Below, in pieces: positions 1 through 7,497 of a DNA stretch of 64,000 nucleotides (its first letter is position 1; the number at the start of each line of letters is the position of its first letter). The stretch lies in assembly GCA_035547395.1 (NCBI GenBank), contig DASZVA010000011.1, forward strand, positions 136,127 through 200,126. The letters are read 5' to 3'. Source of the DNA: CALREJ01 sp035547395. Its GTDB lineage: Bacteria > Patescibacteriota > Gracilibacteria > Peribacterales > Peribacteraceae. The position numbers and the translations under genes are program-made. Below the pieces are notes generated by a model. It did not search any database. It saw only the letters and a list, made by a program, of their open reading frames with translations, and had not been told where the DNA came from.

Positions 1-410
1 ATTACGGCGCCTTCCTCCGCCTTGAGAAGGACATCAACGGCCTCGTGCACCTCTCCGAAATCGCCCACCACAAGGTGACGGATCCGGGCGAAGTACTCAC
101 GATCGGCCAGAAGATCGAGGCGCAGGTCATCAACATCGACGTCGACGAGCGCCGCATCGGCCTCTCCATCAAAGCTCTCCAGCCGATCGACAAAGAGACG
201 CTCGAGCGCATGAAGCGCGAGCAGGAGGAAGCGAAGGAAGAAGGTACCAAGGGCACCGAAGGGACCGAGGTGACCGAGGGATTTGTTGCTTCCAAGGACG
301 GCAAGAAGTACTACCCGGCAGACTCTGCCGCCGGCAAGAAGATCAAGGACGAGAACCGCGTGAGCTTCAAGACGGCCGAGGAAGCCGAAGCCGCGGGCTA
401 CAGTGCGTGA
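1..410 (+). CDS. rpsA: 30S ribosomal protein S1, C-terminal part (5' end outside window)
   Basis: The frame is open from base 3 to the TGA at 408-410, so the gene begins before the window. The first 65 or so visible residues are the end of an S1 OB-fold, with GAFLRLEKDINGLVHLSEI and VINIDVDERRIGLSIK, the typical strand pattern of S1 repeats that bind mRNA on the small ribosomal subunit. A Glu/Lys/Thr-rich linker follows. The last 40 residues (KKYYPADSAAGKKIKDEN, then AEEAEAAGY) resemble the Ada-type metal-binding module, but the cysteines are absent. That tail is not part of classical S1. Alternative: another multi-S1-domain protein. Confidence 0.8.
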   Translation, partial: YGAFLRLEKDINGLVHLSEIAHHKVTDPGEVLTIGQKIEAQVINIDVDERRIGLSIKALQPIDKETLERMKREQEEAKEEGTKGTEGTEVTEGFVASKDGKKYYPADSAAGKKIKDENRVSFKTAEEAEAAGYSA

Positions 411-411
411 C

Positions 412-496
412 GATGTAGAGGACATAGAGGGTAAAGAAGATGAAGAGGAAATCTTCTTCTTTCCCCTCTTTTTCTTCTCTATCCTCTCTACCCTCG
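412..496. repeat. Intergenic inverted repeat, purine/pyrimidine type
   Basis: Fills the gap between rpsA and the HAD gene. The left arm (about 416-460) is built from GTAGAGGA/GAAGATGAAGAG-type purine units. The right arm (about 462-493) is the matching pyrimidine run and ends one base before the ATG at 497. Same architecture as the other short-unit inverted arrays in this window. Confidence 0.6.
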
Positions 497-1135
497 ATGA
501 AAGCCTTCATCTTCGACTTCGACGGCGTAATCGTGGACAGCCAGCGGCACTGGGACAGTTTCACGCTCACACACATCCGCAGTTTCATTCCAAGCTGGAC
601 GGAAGCGGACAACCAGCGGCAGCGGGGGCTTAGCAACGTCGACACGCATGCGATGCTGGTACAGGAATACGGGCTGACGCACTCGCTGGAGGAATTCATG
701 ACGACGCTTAACGCGCATATCGAAAATTTGTACGATAACGTGCGGCTTTTTGACGGCGTCGATGCGCTGCTCAAGCGACTGTCCTCGATGAACATCCCGG
801 TCGGACTCGCAACGGCCTCACGCGCACAATGGGTTCTGCCCGTGCTTGAGCGCCACGGCATACATCACCATTTTCAGGCAGCCTCCACGATGGATGATGT
901 AATGAAATCCAAACCCGACCCGGAGGTGTATCTGCGCACTGCACGCGAACTCAAGGTTGATCCCCGCCTTTGCGTCGCGCTCGAAGATTCCACCTTCGGC
1001 ATACGATCTGCAAAATCCGCCGGCATGACGGTCATCGGACTGCGACATGCCTATGCCACGGAAGATTTGTCGCTGGCGGACAGGATCATCGATCATCCGG
1101 ACGAGCTCACGACGGAGATATTGAAAATGCTTTAA
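497..1135 (+). CDS. HAD superfamily hydrolase (beta-phosphoglucomutase/CbbY-like)
   Basis: A 212-residue haloacid-dehalogenase-type phosphatase or phosphomutase. Motif I FDFDGVIVDS lies at the N-terminus with both catalytic Asp residues. A helical cap follows, then motif II (LATASR), motif III Lys in KPDPEVY, and motif IV EDSTFGIRSAKSAG. Length and cap position fit subclass I enzymes of the PGM/CbbY group. The substrate cannot be told from sequence. The ATG at 497 is chosen because the in-frame stretch upstream is translated intergenic repeat (Ser/Phe low complexity). A hairpin terminator follows directly. Confidence 0.85.
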   Translation: MKAFIFDFDGVIVDSQRHWDSFTLTHIRSFIPSWTEADNQRQRGLSNVDTHAMLVQEYGLTHSLEEFMTTLNAHIENLYDNVRLFDGVDALLKRLSSMNIPVGLATASRAQWVLPVLERHGIHHHFQAASTMDDVMKSKPDPEVYLRTARELKVDPRLCVALEDSTFGIRSAKSAGMTVIGLRHAYATEDLSLADRIIDHPDELTTEILKML

Positions 1136-1137
1136 CA

Positions 1138-1159
1138 CCGCATCCGCGGAGGGATGCGG
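1138..1159 (+). terminator. Hairpin after the HAD gene
   Basis: CCGCATCC / GGATGCGG with a 6-base loop, 3 bases after the stop codon, followed by TCATTTTATAC. A second small hairpin (GCACCG / CGGTGC, about 1192-1209) lies on the side of the convergent HIT gene. Confidence 0.6.
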
Positions 1160-1220
1160 CTAGTCATTTTATACATATATAACCACCAGCAGCACCGCTC
1201 CGTCGGTGCGGCAATCGGAA

Positions 1221-1550
1221 TCAAATTTCGTGCTGCGACAAAAAATGCAGATGCAGGTAAAAGACTTCCTGCCCGCCGCCTTTGCCGACGTGGAACGTGA
1301 GTTTGTAGCCGTCGATCCCCTTCTGTTTGGCGAAATCCCGCGCCTTGAGGATCAGCATGCCGGGAATATCGGCGGTCTCCTCCGTCACATCGTGAATCGA
1401 TGCGACGAATCGTTTCGGAACAAACAGCAAATGTGTCGGCGCCTTGGGATGAATGTCACGGAACGCGACAACATCGTCGTCTTCATAGACGATATCCGCG
1501 GGGATCTCACGCGTGAGGATTTTGTGGAAGATGGTGCGTTCGTCGGACAT
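1221..1550 (-). CDS. HIT family protein (histidine triad nucleotide-binding)
   Basis: A 109-residue protein of normal HIT length. It starts MSDERTIFHKILTREIPAD and carries YEDDDVVAFRDIHPKAPTH, typical of Hint/HinT purine nucleoside phosphoramidases. The C-terminal triad region reads GQEVFYLHLHFL, where most relatives have H-x-H-x-H: the first His is Tyr, while the middle His (the nucleophile in the family) and the last are kept. The 1550 start is chosen because upstream in-frame codons run through a perfect palindrome (1567-1594) and match nothing in HIT proteins. The protein ends SQHEI, shorter than usual after the triad. Confidence 0.88.
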   Translation of the reverse strand: MSDERTIFHKILTREIPADIVYEDDDVVAFRDIHPKAPTHLLFVPKRFVASIHDVTEETADIPGMLILKARDFAKQKGIDGYKLTFHVGKGGGQEVFYLHLHFLSQHEI

Positions 1551-1566
1551 GTTCGCAGTGTAAACC

Positions 1567-1594
1567 GTAGGGACATGGCATGCCATGTCCCTAC
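1567..1594. repeat. Palindromic element, GTAGRGRC family
   Basis: A perfect 28-base palindrome with arms GTAGGGACATGGCA / TGCCATGTCCCTAC, preceded by CC and followed by A7. It lies just upstream of the HIT start codon. Its ends match the palindromes at 44631, 45028 and 46093. Confidence 0.75.
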
Positions 1595-1685
1595 AAAAAA
1601 AGGCCTCGTAAAACGCCCTGAAACCCACCAAAAGAAGGCCGGTTTTGATTGAAAAAAACGGTCAGAAATGGGATAATAGACATAG

Positions 1686-2183
1686 ATGGCAAACACCACA
1701 CCGGAGAAGGGCCTGAGCACCGCACCGTCCGTCACACCGGACAGCGCGCCTGCAGTTGTCGTGCAGCCGAGCCGCGTCGAATTCGCGTCGCTGCTTGACG
1801 GTATCGGCAAGATGTCCGAGCAGACCGGGGAAGACCGCAGCGGCGACTGGAGCGGAAGCGGCGGTGCCGTCGCCACAACTGGAGGACGTCAGTCGACGCA
1901 GGCAACCATGACCGCCCGCGATCTCGCGATCGCGAATCTCCCCGAGCCGGCAGTGATGCAGAAGGAGCTGGAGAAGCACATTCAGGAGGAAGTGAAAAAC
2001 CTGCGTCGCCAGGCCAAAACGATCGCGCGCATCGGCAGACCCGGGGCCGCCTACAGATTGAACCAACTCTACGCCCGCATCCATCGCTTGAACGCGATGC
2101 TTGCGAGCATCTTCGACGCATCGGTCGACGTCGTGAAGCGCCTCTTCATTCGCGTCTTCATCGATAAGCAGACGATTCAATAA
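1686..2183 (+). CDS. Hypothetical protein
   Basis: 165 residues, no family recognised. Residues 1-75 are a disordered Pro/Thr/Ser/Gly-rich region. Residues 80-165 are predicted helical and basic (EKHIQEEVKNLRRQAKTIAR, then RLNQLYARIHRLNAMLA). There is no signal peptide or membrane span. A GATAAT -10-like box ends 8 bases before the ATG, so the mRNA may be leaderless or nearly so. Codon use resembles the neighbours. It converges with the small membrane protein gene, with an inverted CCCTAG-type array between them. Confidence 0.65.
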   Translation: MANTTPEKGLSTAPSVTPDSAPAVVVQPSRVEFASLLDGIGKMSEQTGEDRSGDWSGSGGAVATTGGRQSTQATMTARDLAIANLPEPAVMQKELEKHIQEEVKNLRRQAKTIARIGRPGAAYRLNQLYARIHRLNAMLASIFDASVDVVKRLFIRVFIDKQTIQ

Positions 2184-2186
2184 GTT

Positions 2187-2268
2187 ATAGGGCTAGGGTG
2201 AGGGCTAGGAAAAAAGATATTAAAAAAATTCAAAACTTCCTAACCCTTGCCCTATCACCTAGCCCTAT
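2187..2268. repeat. Intergenic inverted repeat, CCCTAR type
   Basis: Left arm 2187-2210 (AGGGCTAGGGTGAGGGCTAG) and right arm 2238-2268 (CCTAACCCTTGCCCTATCAC, then CTAGCCCTAT) are complementary over most of their length, with an A/T-rich loop. It sits between two convergent genes and could act as a bidirectional terminator. Confidence 0.7.
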
Positions 2269-2513
2269 TCTTGATGATGCTTCTTGTGCCTCGCTTTTTC
2301 CTCGATGAACCCGTTCACCCACTCGAGCGCTTTGTCCGTCATGGAGAGCGGCTTCATAATCACCGCTTCGACTTCCTCCGTGATACCCTCAATACGTCGC
2401 AGCACCTTGCGCAAATCGACCACGATGAAGATGACGTGATAGAGCACGACAATGATCATGATCGCGACCGCGATGTAGAGTCCCTGCAAAATGTCCGTGG
2501 AAGACCAAGTCAT
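2265..2513 (-). CDS. Small single-span membrane protein, hypothetical
   Basis: 82 residues. One strong transmembrane helix near the N-terminus (LYIAVAIMIIVVLYHVIFIV) is followed by an amphipathic, charged helix (DLRKVLRRIEGITEEVEAVI) and a basic, His/Lys-rich tail (EEKARHKKHHQE). This looks like a membrane-anchored helical protein facing the cytoplasm. No function known to me. The stop is in the right arm of the CCCTAR inverted repeat. Confidence 0.7.
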   Translation of the reverse strand: MTWSSTDILQGLYIAVAIMIIVVLYHVIFIVVDLRKVLRRIEGITEEVEAVIMKPLSMTDKALEWVNGFIEEKARHKKHHQE

Positions 2514-2545
2514 AGAAGAGAGTACGTGCTACACTACTGAGACGT

Positions 2546-2866
2546 ATGAGGCCGCGCAATCTTTTGCAACATATCATGGGCCTACCGCGCAATCTGATTG
2601 TGCTTATGATCACGGGCTACCAGCACACGCTTTCGCCCGATCACGGACCGCTGAAGCACCTCTACACCTACGGCTACTGCCGCCACTCCCCGACCTGCTC
2701 GCAGTACGCCAAGGAGCAGATTCAAAATCGCGGACTTTTCATCGGCGGCCTGCTCGCTATCAAAAGAATCCTCTCCTGCAATCCGTTCACGAAGCCGTCG
2801 GATGCGCGAATTCGTGAGATTATTGCAAAAACAAGCGACTTCACAGACCATCGAAAAACCGTATAA
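2546..2866 (+). CDS. yidD: Membrane protein insertion efficiency factor YidD
   Basis: 106 residues matching the YidD family, a small membrane-associated protein that assists YidC-dependent insertion. Seen: LIVLMITGYQHTLSPDHG, then YGYCRHSPTCSQYAKEQI with the family's Cys pair, then GLLAIKRILSCNPF with the third conserved Cys. The family is usually 70-85 residues; the ATG at 2576 would give 96. A TACACT box at 2530-2535 lies 10 bases before the first ATG. In most bacteria yidD lies in an rpmH-rnpA-yidD-yidC cluster; here it stands alone, followed by tRNA-Gly. Confidence 0.9.
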   Translation: MRPRNLLQHIMGLPRNLIVLMITGYQHTLSPDHGPLKHLYTYGYCRHSPTCSQYAKEQIQNRGLFIGGLLAIKRILSCNPFTKPSDARIREIIAKTSDFTDHRKTV

Positions 2867-2867
2867 T
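2862..2867 (+). promoter_or_regulatory. Candidate -10 box for tRNA-Gly
   Basis: A perfect TATAAT inside the last codon of yidD, 62 bases before the tRNA. No convincing -35 was found. Confidence 0.35.
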
Positions 2868-2929
2868 ACGTCCGGCGGAGGATCCTCTGATCTCTCTGGA
2901 TCTTCTGTTTCCCTCGATTCTTCACTCAA

Positions 2930-3003
2930 GCGGGTATCGTACAGTGGTAGTACATCAGCCTTCCAAGCTGAGGATGCGGGTTCGATTCCCGCTACCCGCT
3001 CCA
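2930..3003 (+). tRNA. tRNA-Gly (anticodon TCC)
   Basis: Cloverleaf of 74 bases with encoded CCA. Acceptor GCGGGTA pairs with TACCCGC, the anticodon arm is CAGCC-TTCCAAG-GCTG-like with TCC in the loop, and the T-arm is GCGGG-TTCGATT-CCCGC. The 3' 13 bases (GCTACCCGCTCCA) recur at 3096-3108. Confidence 0.95.
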
Positions 3004-3108
3004 CGAACGAAGTGAGTGGAGCTTCCAAGCTCACAAACAAGGAGCGCATCAAGCATGCGACGCAGTTTTTGGCTTGGAGGGCAGTACCTTTAGGTGCTAC
3101 CCGCTCCA
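3004..3108 (+). pseudogene. Partial tRNA-Gly copy with palindromes
   Basis: After the tRNA comes AGCTTCCAAGCT (resembling its anticodon arm, inside a GTGAG...CTCAC hairpin), then GGGCAGTACCT/AGGTGCTACCC as an imperfect hairpin, and finally an exact 13-base copy of the tRNA 3' end including CCA at 3096-3108. No complete cloverleaf can form. Confidence 0.55.
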
Positions 3109-3144
3109 TCTCATGTGCGTCTTTCGCTGTGCTACACTCTGCTC

Positions 3145-3708
3145 ATGAGAAAACTGATCATGTGGAACGTCGTGACTCTGGACGGATGCTTCGAGGGTGA
3201 GAAGAGTTGGGATCTGTCATTCCACCAAATCGTGTGGGGAGAGGAATTGGAGCGATTCGTCATCGAGCAACTGCAGACCGTCGGCACGATTGTGTTTGGG
3301 AAGACGACCTACGAAGGCATGGCCGCTTACTGGCAGAACGAAAAAGATGAAACGGCCGAATATATGAACAGCCTCCCGAAAGTCGTCTGCTCCTCGACTA
3401 TCGAGAAAGCAGATTGGAATAACTCCACGATCGTGCGGGATGCAGCGACCGAGATTCCAAAACTGAAAAAGCAAGAGGGCAAAGACGTGTTCGTGTTCGG
3501 CAGCGGCAACTTGTCCGAAACACTGATGAAAGAGCGTCTGTTTGATGAGTATCGGCTGCTCATCGCGCCGGTCTTCCTCGGCAAGGGAAAGAAACTCTTT
3601 GCGGACGGACTTCCCTATCAGAAACTCACGCTGCTCGAATCAAGGCCGCTCGCAACAGGCGGCATCATCCTGCGATATGCCCATGTTACAGATGAAATTC
3701 GGCATTGA
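3145..3708 (+). CDS. Dihydrofolate reductase family protein (RibD C-terminal-like)
   Basis: 187 residues of the DHFR-like/RibD_C fold (YyaP/YwjB group): LIMWNVVTLDGCFEG at the N-terminus, IVFGKTTYEGMAAYW as the nucleotide-binding turn, then KDVFVFGSGNLSETLMKERL and DEYRLLIAPVFLGKGKKLF, the usual closing strands. These proteins reduce unknown pterin- or flavin-like substrates with NADPH. The true dihydrofolate or riboflavin role is not shown. The start at 3145 matches the family N-terminus. A TACACT box ends only 6 bases upstream, which suggests a leaderless mRNA. Confidence 0.85.
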   Translation: MRKLIMWNVVTLDGCFEGEKSWDLSFHQIVWGEELERFVIEQLQTVGTIVFGKTTYEGMAAYWQNEKDETAEYMNSLPKVVCSSTIEKADWNNSTIVRDAATEIPKLKKQEGKDVFVFGSGNLSETLMKERLFDEYRLLIAPVFLGKGKKLFADGLPYQKLTLLESRPLATGGIILRYAHVTDEIRH

Positions 3709-3735
3709 ATGCATTATGTTTGATACAATCATTCC

Positions 3736-4062
3736 ATGAGCAAACGAGATATTTCGGAGGGGGTGGTGCATACAGTGCCGGCAGATTTACGAAAAGCACT
3801 CACATCCGACAAGTCGGCATTGGCACAATGGGAAGATATAACACCTCTTGCGCGCAACGAGTGGATTTGTTGGGTGGAATCGGTCAAGACGCCGGAAACG
3901 CGACGCGAACATGTGGAACGGGTCTGTTCGGAGCTGAAAGAAGGGATGCGCCGTCCGTGTTGTTGGATGGGCTGTATACATAGAAAAGATAAACCGTTAA
4001 GTGCATCGCAAAAATTCCTACTCAAGAAAAAGTCGAGCAAAGGCAAACGAACTGCTCCGTAG
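3736..4062 (+). CDS. YdeI/OmpD-associated family protein
   Basis: 108 residues. The region VPADLRKALTSDKSALAQWE through ITPLARNEWICWVESVKTPE and RREHVERVCSELKEGMRRPC matches the YdeI/OmpD-associated domain (bacteriocin-protection-like family), whose members share the helical pattern L-ARNEW-WV--AK---TR--RI. The Cys pair in RPCCWMGC is normal for this group. The tail is Lys/Ser-rich. Biochemical function is unknown. It starts 27 bases after the previous gene on the same strand. Confidence 0.75.
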   Translation: MSKRDISEGVVHTVPADLRKALTSDKSALAQWEDITPLARNEWICWVESVKTPETRREHVERVCSELKEGMRRPCCWMGCIHRKDKPLSASQKFLLKKKSSKGKRTAP

Positions 4063-4094
4063 CGGGCTGAGGGGGGAATTTGATGGTAAAATTT

Positions 4095-4787
4095 TCACAT
4101 ATTCGCCTCCGGCGCTTCGGATTTGATTTGCTCCAGAACCGCATCCGCCACCTGCTCCGGCGTGTCGACCGTCATGCCGGGGCGGCCGGCGCTCGAGACG
4201 TATTTTTCCCCGAGTGCGTTCTGCCCAAACTCCGTCGCGGTCATCTTGGGGTGAAAGACGGCCACGACAATGTGATCGGGTTCCAGTTCCTGACGAGCGG
4301 TCAGCGAGAGTGCATTGAGCGCATACTTGGTTGAGGAATACGCCGCGAGATGCGGATAGTAATTCTTGGAGACCATCGAGCTGATGTTGAGGATCATTCC
4401 CCCGCCCTGATCCCGCATCACCGGAATCACCTGCTGCATCGCCTGCAGAACCCCAAAGACATTGAGTTCCATGATCGAGCGATAATCATCGAGGTCGATC
4501 GATTCGACCGGCGAGCGCATGCCCTGACCGGCATTGTTGATGAGGATATCGATGCGGCCGCACTGCTCCTTCGCCTGCATGATCAGGTTCGCGATGTCCT
4601 CTGCTTTGCGCATGTCTGCGGGAATCACGATCGATCCGGGCAACTCCCTGGAAATTTCTTCGAGCTTATCTGCAGAACGCGCAGAGAGCACGACCTTCGC
4701 TCCCGCTTCGGAGAGTTTCTGTGCAATGGCGAGTCCGATGCCGTGCGACGCGCCGGTGACGATGGCGACTTTGTCCGCAATCTGCAT
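4095..4787 (-). CDS. Short-chain dehydrogenase/reductase (SDR)
   Basis: 230 residues, classical SDR length. The Rossmann motif VTGASHGIGLAIAQKL is at the N-terminus, NNAG is near residue 85, and the catalytic Ser-Tyr-Lys set appears as NISSMVSKNYYPHLAAYSST followed by KYALN. Substrate unknown; cofactor probably NADP(H), given the Arg/Ser-rich segment SARSADK after the second strand. The ATG at 4787 gives the family start MQIADKVAIVTG; the longer frame adds 26 unrelated residues. It is downstream of the ArsR-AHSA1-AHSA1 group on the same strand and may be co-transcribed. Confidence 0.9.
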   Translation of the reverse strand: MQIADKVAIVTGASHGIGLAIAQKLSEAGAKVVLSARSADKLEEISRELPGSIVIPADMRKAEDIANLIMQAKEQCGRIDILINNAGQGMRSPVESIDLDDYRSIMELNVFGVLQAMQQVIPVMRDQGGGMILNISSMVSKNYYPHLAAYSSTKYALNALSLTARQELEPDHIVVAVFHPKMTATEFGQNALGEKYVSSAGRPGMTVDTPEQVADAVLEQIKSEAPEANM

Positions 4788-4848
4788 ACACAGAGGGTAA
4801 CACAGATGCTGACGGATCAGCAGACGTCGATCTGTCAGAAAACGACCA

Positions 4849-5340
4849 TCAGAGAATGGCCGCAAGCTTGTCGAGCTGCTGATTCCAACCCATCGTCGCG
4901 TTCTCGACCATTTCCGTCGGGTGCCCCTGATGCACGACAGTCAGCTTCGTCTTGCCGTTTCCCATATCTTCAAACGTGACGGTGACGATCATTTCATCCG
5001 CCCACGTGCCCGGCATACCGACGGAATTCGGAGAAATGTAATTGCCGTCTTTGTCGGCGAAGTGGTCCGTCGCGACGATCTTTTGCATCGGCACGATCTC
5101 GCGGAATTCCCCCGCGCTCCACATATCCATGTCGAACGGTGAGCCCTTCGGCCCGTGCATCGCGTACAGATACTTGCCGCCAACGCGGAAGTCGATCTGT
5201 ACATGAGGAGCTGTGAAATCCTTGGGACCCCACCACTTCTTGATGTGATCGGATTGCGTCCACGCTTCCCAGACGCGCTCCACCGGAGCATCGAAGGTGC
5301 GGGTGATGACGAGATCGGTGTCAACATTATGAGCGGTCAT
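4849..5340 (-). CDS. SRPBCC (AHSA1-like) domain protein
   Basis: 163 residues with the START-like/AHSA1 fold: VITRTFDAPVERVWEAWTQS, then KWWGPKDFTAPHVQIDFRVG, a central DMWSAGEFREIVPMQKI, and the closing helix GWNQQLDKLAAIL. Such proteins bind hydrophobic ligands or act as co-chaperone-like domains; the ligand is unknown. It is a paralogue of the gene immediately upstream (5366-5884) and, as in many bacteria, sits next to an ArsR regulator. Confidence 0.87.
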   Translation of the reverse strand: MTAHNVDTDLVITRTFDAPVERVWEAWTQSDHIKKWWGPKDFTAPHVQIDFRVGGKYLYAMHGPKGSPFDMDMWSAGEFREIVPMQKIVATDHFADKDGNYISPNSVGMPGTWADEMIVTVTFEDMGNGKTKLTVVHQGHPTEMVENATMGWNQQLDKLAAIL

Positions 5341-5365
5341 GAGAGAAAGAGAAAAGAAATAGAAA

Positions 5366-5884
5366 TCAGGCTGCGAGGAATTGATCGAGCTTCTCCCAGG
5401 TGCCGGCGAAGCCCTGCTCCATGCCGGCCTGCGCGCCTTCGAACGCTTTGATTTCTTCGGCGGAGGCGTTGATCGGGTGTCCGCGCAGCGTGAGCAGGGT
5501 CTTGCCATCCTGCTCTTCGAGCGTGAGTTCATTGATGATCTCAAGCGGCCACACGGGAATCCACGGATTACCGGTCGTGCCGCCGTTTTCATCGGAGAAT
5601 GCATTGATGAAGACGAGTTTGTTCGGCGCATCGACTTCTTTGTAGACGAATTTCGCCCAGAGAAGTTGCGGCTGACCGGGCGCCGCCGCCATGTTGTAGA
5701 GACACATGCCATCGGGCTTCAAATCAAAACGCATGATGGTCACCGCACTCCCCTTCGGGCCCCACCACTTTTGAAAGCTCTGTGCATCAGTCCATGCCTT
5801 CCACACTTTTTCAATCGGTGCGTCGAACGTGCGGGTGATCAGGACTTCTTTGCCGGTATACGGATACTTCTGGGAAATGGCCAT
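5366..5884 (-). CDS. SRPBCC (AHSA1-like) domain protein
   Basis: 172 residues. Same fold as its neighbour: LITRTFDAPIEKVWKAWTDA, FQKWWGPKGSAVTIMRFDLK, then NKLVFINAFSDENGG and a C-terminal helix MEQGFAGTWEKLDQFLA. It begins 2 bases after the arsR stop codon, so the two are almost certainly one transcript. Confidence 0.88.
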   Translation of the reverse strand: MAISQKYPYTGKEVLITRTFDAPIEKVWKAWTDAQSFQKWWGPKGSAVTIMRFDLKPDGMCLYNMAAAPGQPQLLWAKFVYKEVDAPNKLVFINAFSDENGGTTGNPWIPVWPLEIINELTLEEQDGKTLLTLRGHPINASAEEIKAFEGAQAGMEQGFAGTWEKLDQFLAA

Positions 5885-5886
5885 AC

Positions 5887-6228
5887 TTATTGGGGAAGAG
5901 AATGAAGATACTGTTCAAGGCGATCGAGACGGTCGTTCCAGAGCGCTTCATAGCTACGCAGATAATCGCTGGCTTCCATGAGAGCATTGGGAGACAGCGT
6001 GACGAGATACATTTTCCCGTCACGGTGTTTCTGAATGAGCTTGGCGTTCTCGAGCACCTTGAGGTGCTTGGAGACGGCGGGGAGAGAAAGATCGTAGGGC
6101 TTCGCGATGTCCGTCACCGACATCTCCTTCTTCGCATTGCGCTTGAGGATGTCCCTGCGCGTGGAGTCGGAGAGAGCCCCGAAGATCAGGTCGAGTTCAG
6201 AGTCGAGAGAGGAATAACGTTTAACCAT
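5887..6228 (-). CDS. ArsR-family winged-helix transcriptional regulator
   Basis: 113 residues. FGALSDSTRRDILKRNAKK and DIAKPYDLSLPAVSKHLKVL form the HTH, followed by the wing KLIQKHRDGKMYLVTLSP. The metal-binding ELCVCDL box is missing, as in the SdpR/YgaV-like branch that pairs with AHSA1 proteins. First gene of an operon with two SRPBCC genes and possibly the SDR. A perfect inverted repeat overlaps its own start codon, which suggests autorepression. Confidence 0.9.
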   Translation of the reverse strand: MVKRYSSLDSELDLIFGALSDSTRRDILKRNAKKEMSVTDIAKPYDLSLPAVSKHLKVLENAKLIQKHRDGKMYLVTLSPNALMEASDYLRSYEALWNDRLDRLEQYLHSLPQ

Positions 6229-6237
6229 TTGGTTAAA
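6220..6237 (-). promoter_or_regulatory. Putative ArsR operator
   Basis: TTTAACC-ATTT-GGTTAAA, a perfect 7+7 inverted repeat covering the arsR ATG (6226-6228). Its position is ideal for autorepression; the binding is inferred. Confidence 0.55.
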
Positions 6238-6318
6238 TGATAATGAGCGAACAGCAAGCGGTCAATGGAAATTTTTCCCATATTGATTTCGGGCCAGAAC
6301 AGGGATAAAGATGGATAT

Positions 6319-6534
6319 ATGCCACGGCGAAATAGATCCGGCACACCCAGTGTGGAAGAGATGAACGACGATGATTTGGTATCGTATTTGGAAGGCAGCC
6401 CGGAGATTCTCGACGCACATTACAGGCTGCTGCAAAAACGGATTCTGCATATGCAAGGAGGCTTGTATGAGCGCGCGGTACGCGTGACCATGCGCGGAAG
6501 TAAACAAGAAAAATCCACCGGCCATCACTTTTAA
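6319..6534 (+). CDS. Hypothetical small protein
   Basis: 71 residues from the ATG at 6319: MPRRNRSGTPSVEEMNDDDL, a helical acid-base mix, then a basic tail (TMRGSKQEKSTGHHF). No family recognised, no signal peptide and no clear ribosome binding site. Antisense frames in the same stretch look less protein-like. It may be another small nucleic-acid-associated protein like the next genes, or may not be coding. Confidence 0.35.
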   Translation: MPRRNRSGTPSVEEMNDDDLVSYLEGSPEILDAHYRLLQKRILHMQGGLYERAVRVTMRGSKQEKSTGHHF

Positions 6535-6602
6535 AGAAGTACCCTGCAAGAATCCCCCGCTCTCCGCGTCTCAAGACATGGTATTTCTTTCCGTATGTTT
6601 CT

Positions 6603-6857
6603 ATGTCACCACGCGGCAGCAAATCCAAGTATACGGCCAAGCAGAAAAGGATGGCCGAGCACATCGAAGAAGGCTACGAAAAACGCGGCGTCAGCCGCAA
6701 GAAGGCGGCATCGAGAGCCTGGGCGACGGTGAACAAGGCGACCGGCGGCGGCAAGAAAAAGGGCGGCTCGGGCAGAGGAAAAAAGACGAACAAGAGCCCG
6801 ATGAAGAAGGGCGGCAAACGCGGCGGCAAAAGAATGGGCATGAAAGGAGGAAAATGA
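6603..6857 (+). CDS. Small Lys/Gly-rich basic protein
   Basis: 84 residues. The N-terminal half (YTAKQKRMAEHIEEGYEKRG, then VSRKKAASRAWATVNKATGG) is a short helical module found in small bacterial proteins, sometimes labelled plasmid stabilisation proteins. The C-terminal half is Lys/Gly/Arg-rich and unstructured (KKGGKRGGKRMGMKGGK). The net charge is strongly positive, so nucleic-acid binding is likely. First clear member of a run of small charged proteins (6603-8251). Confidence 0.75.
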   Translation: MSPRGSKSKYTAKQKRMAEHIEEGYEKRGVSRKKAASRAWATVNKATGGGKKKGGSGRGKKTNKSPMKKGGKRGGKRMGMKGGK

Positions 6858-6921
6858 GGCACCTCTCTTGAATTCGGAAAAAGGACTGATACAGTGAAAG
6901 ACTCATTTTCTCCCATCCTCT

Positions 6922-7476
6922 ATGCTGGACAATAACGCAAGCAACACCTTCGCAGGACTCTTCAATAACCCGCCGCAGCAGCGCCCCGAGAGCGACAAAC
7001 CGCCGGAAACGGTGATGCCGCCGGAACCCAGCTCCGTGGTGGAAGATACGGATGCCGATCTGCCGATGGTCATCCCCGCACCGATGGATGCGCCGGTGGA
7101 AGGACGCGAACCGCTGACGCAGATGAGCAAGCCCAAGCAGGAAACGAAGCGCAAGGCCAAGGCCGCGCCGGCAAAGAAACCGGCTAAAGCCAAGAAAACA
7201 AAGCCGGCGAAAAAGGCAAAGCCCGCCAAGAAGGCCAAGCCTGCCAGGAAAGCCAAGAAGACGCCTGCACGGGCAAAGAAAGCGAAGAAGCCTGCTCGCA
7301 AAGCGGCCGGCAAAAAGACCACGAGGAAGCCGGCACGGAAGACGGCTCCGAAAAAGAAATCCGCAAGCCGCAAGGCACGAGCCTCAAGCAAGAAAACGAT
7401 CAGGAAAGGAGCGAAGAAGGCCAAGAGCTCCGTGAAGAAGGCAAAAGCAAAGACGCGCGGCAAGAAGCGCCGCTAA
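6922..7476 (+). CDS. Histone H1-like Ala/Lys/Pro-rich protein
   Basis: 184 residues. Residues 1-70 are acidic/Pro-rich (PPETVMPPEPSSVVEDTDAD). Residues 75-184 are tandem AKKPAK / KPARK / KKAKPAKK repeats, as in bacterial H1-like proteins and the basic tails of HU. It presumably binds or compacts DNA. A textbook terminator follows the stop codon. Repeat number may vary between strains. The function is inferred from composition only. Confidence 0.75.
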   Translation: MLDNNASNTFAGLFNNPPQQRPESDKPPETVMPPEPSSVVEDTDADLPMVIPAPMDAPVEGREPLTQMSKPKQETKRKAKAAPAKKPAKAKKTKPAKKAKPAKKAKPARKAKKTPARAKKAKKPARKAAGKKTTRKPARKTAPKKKSASRKARASSKKTIRKGAKKAKSSVKKAKAKTRGKKRR

Positions 7477-7497
7477 ATCCCTCTTACCAAGCAAACA

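Noticed and set aside
440..496. Earlier start of the HAD gene
   Set aside because: These codons are translated repeat (Ser/Phe/Leu runs) and the family starts at the Met just before KAFIFDFDG.
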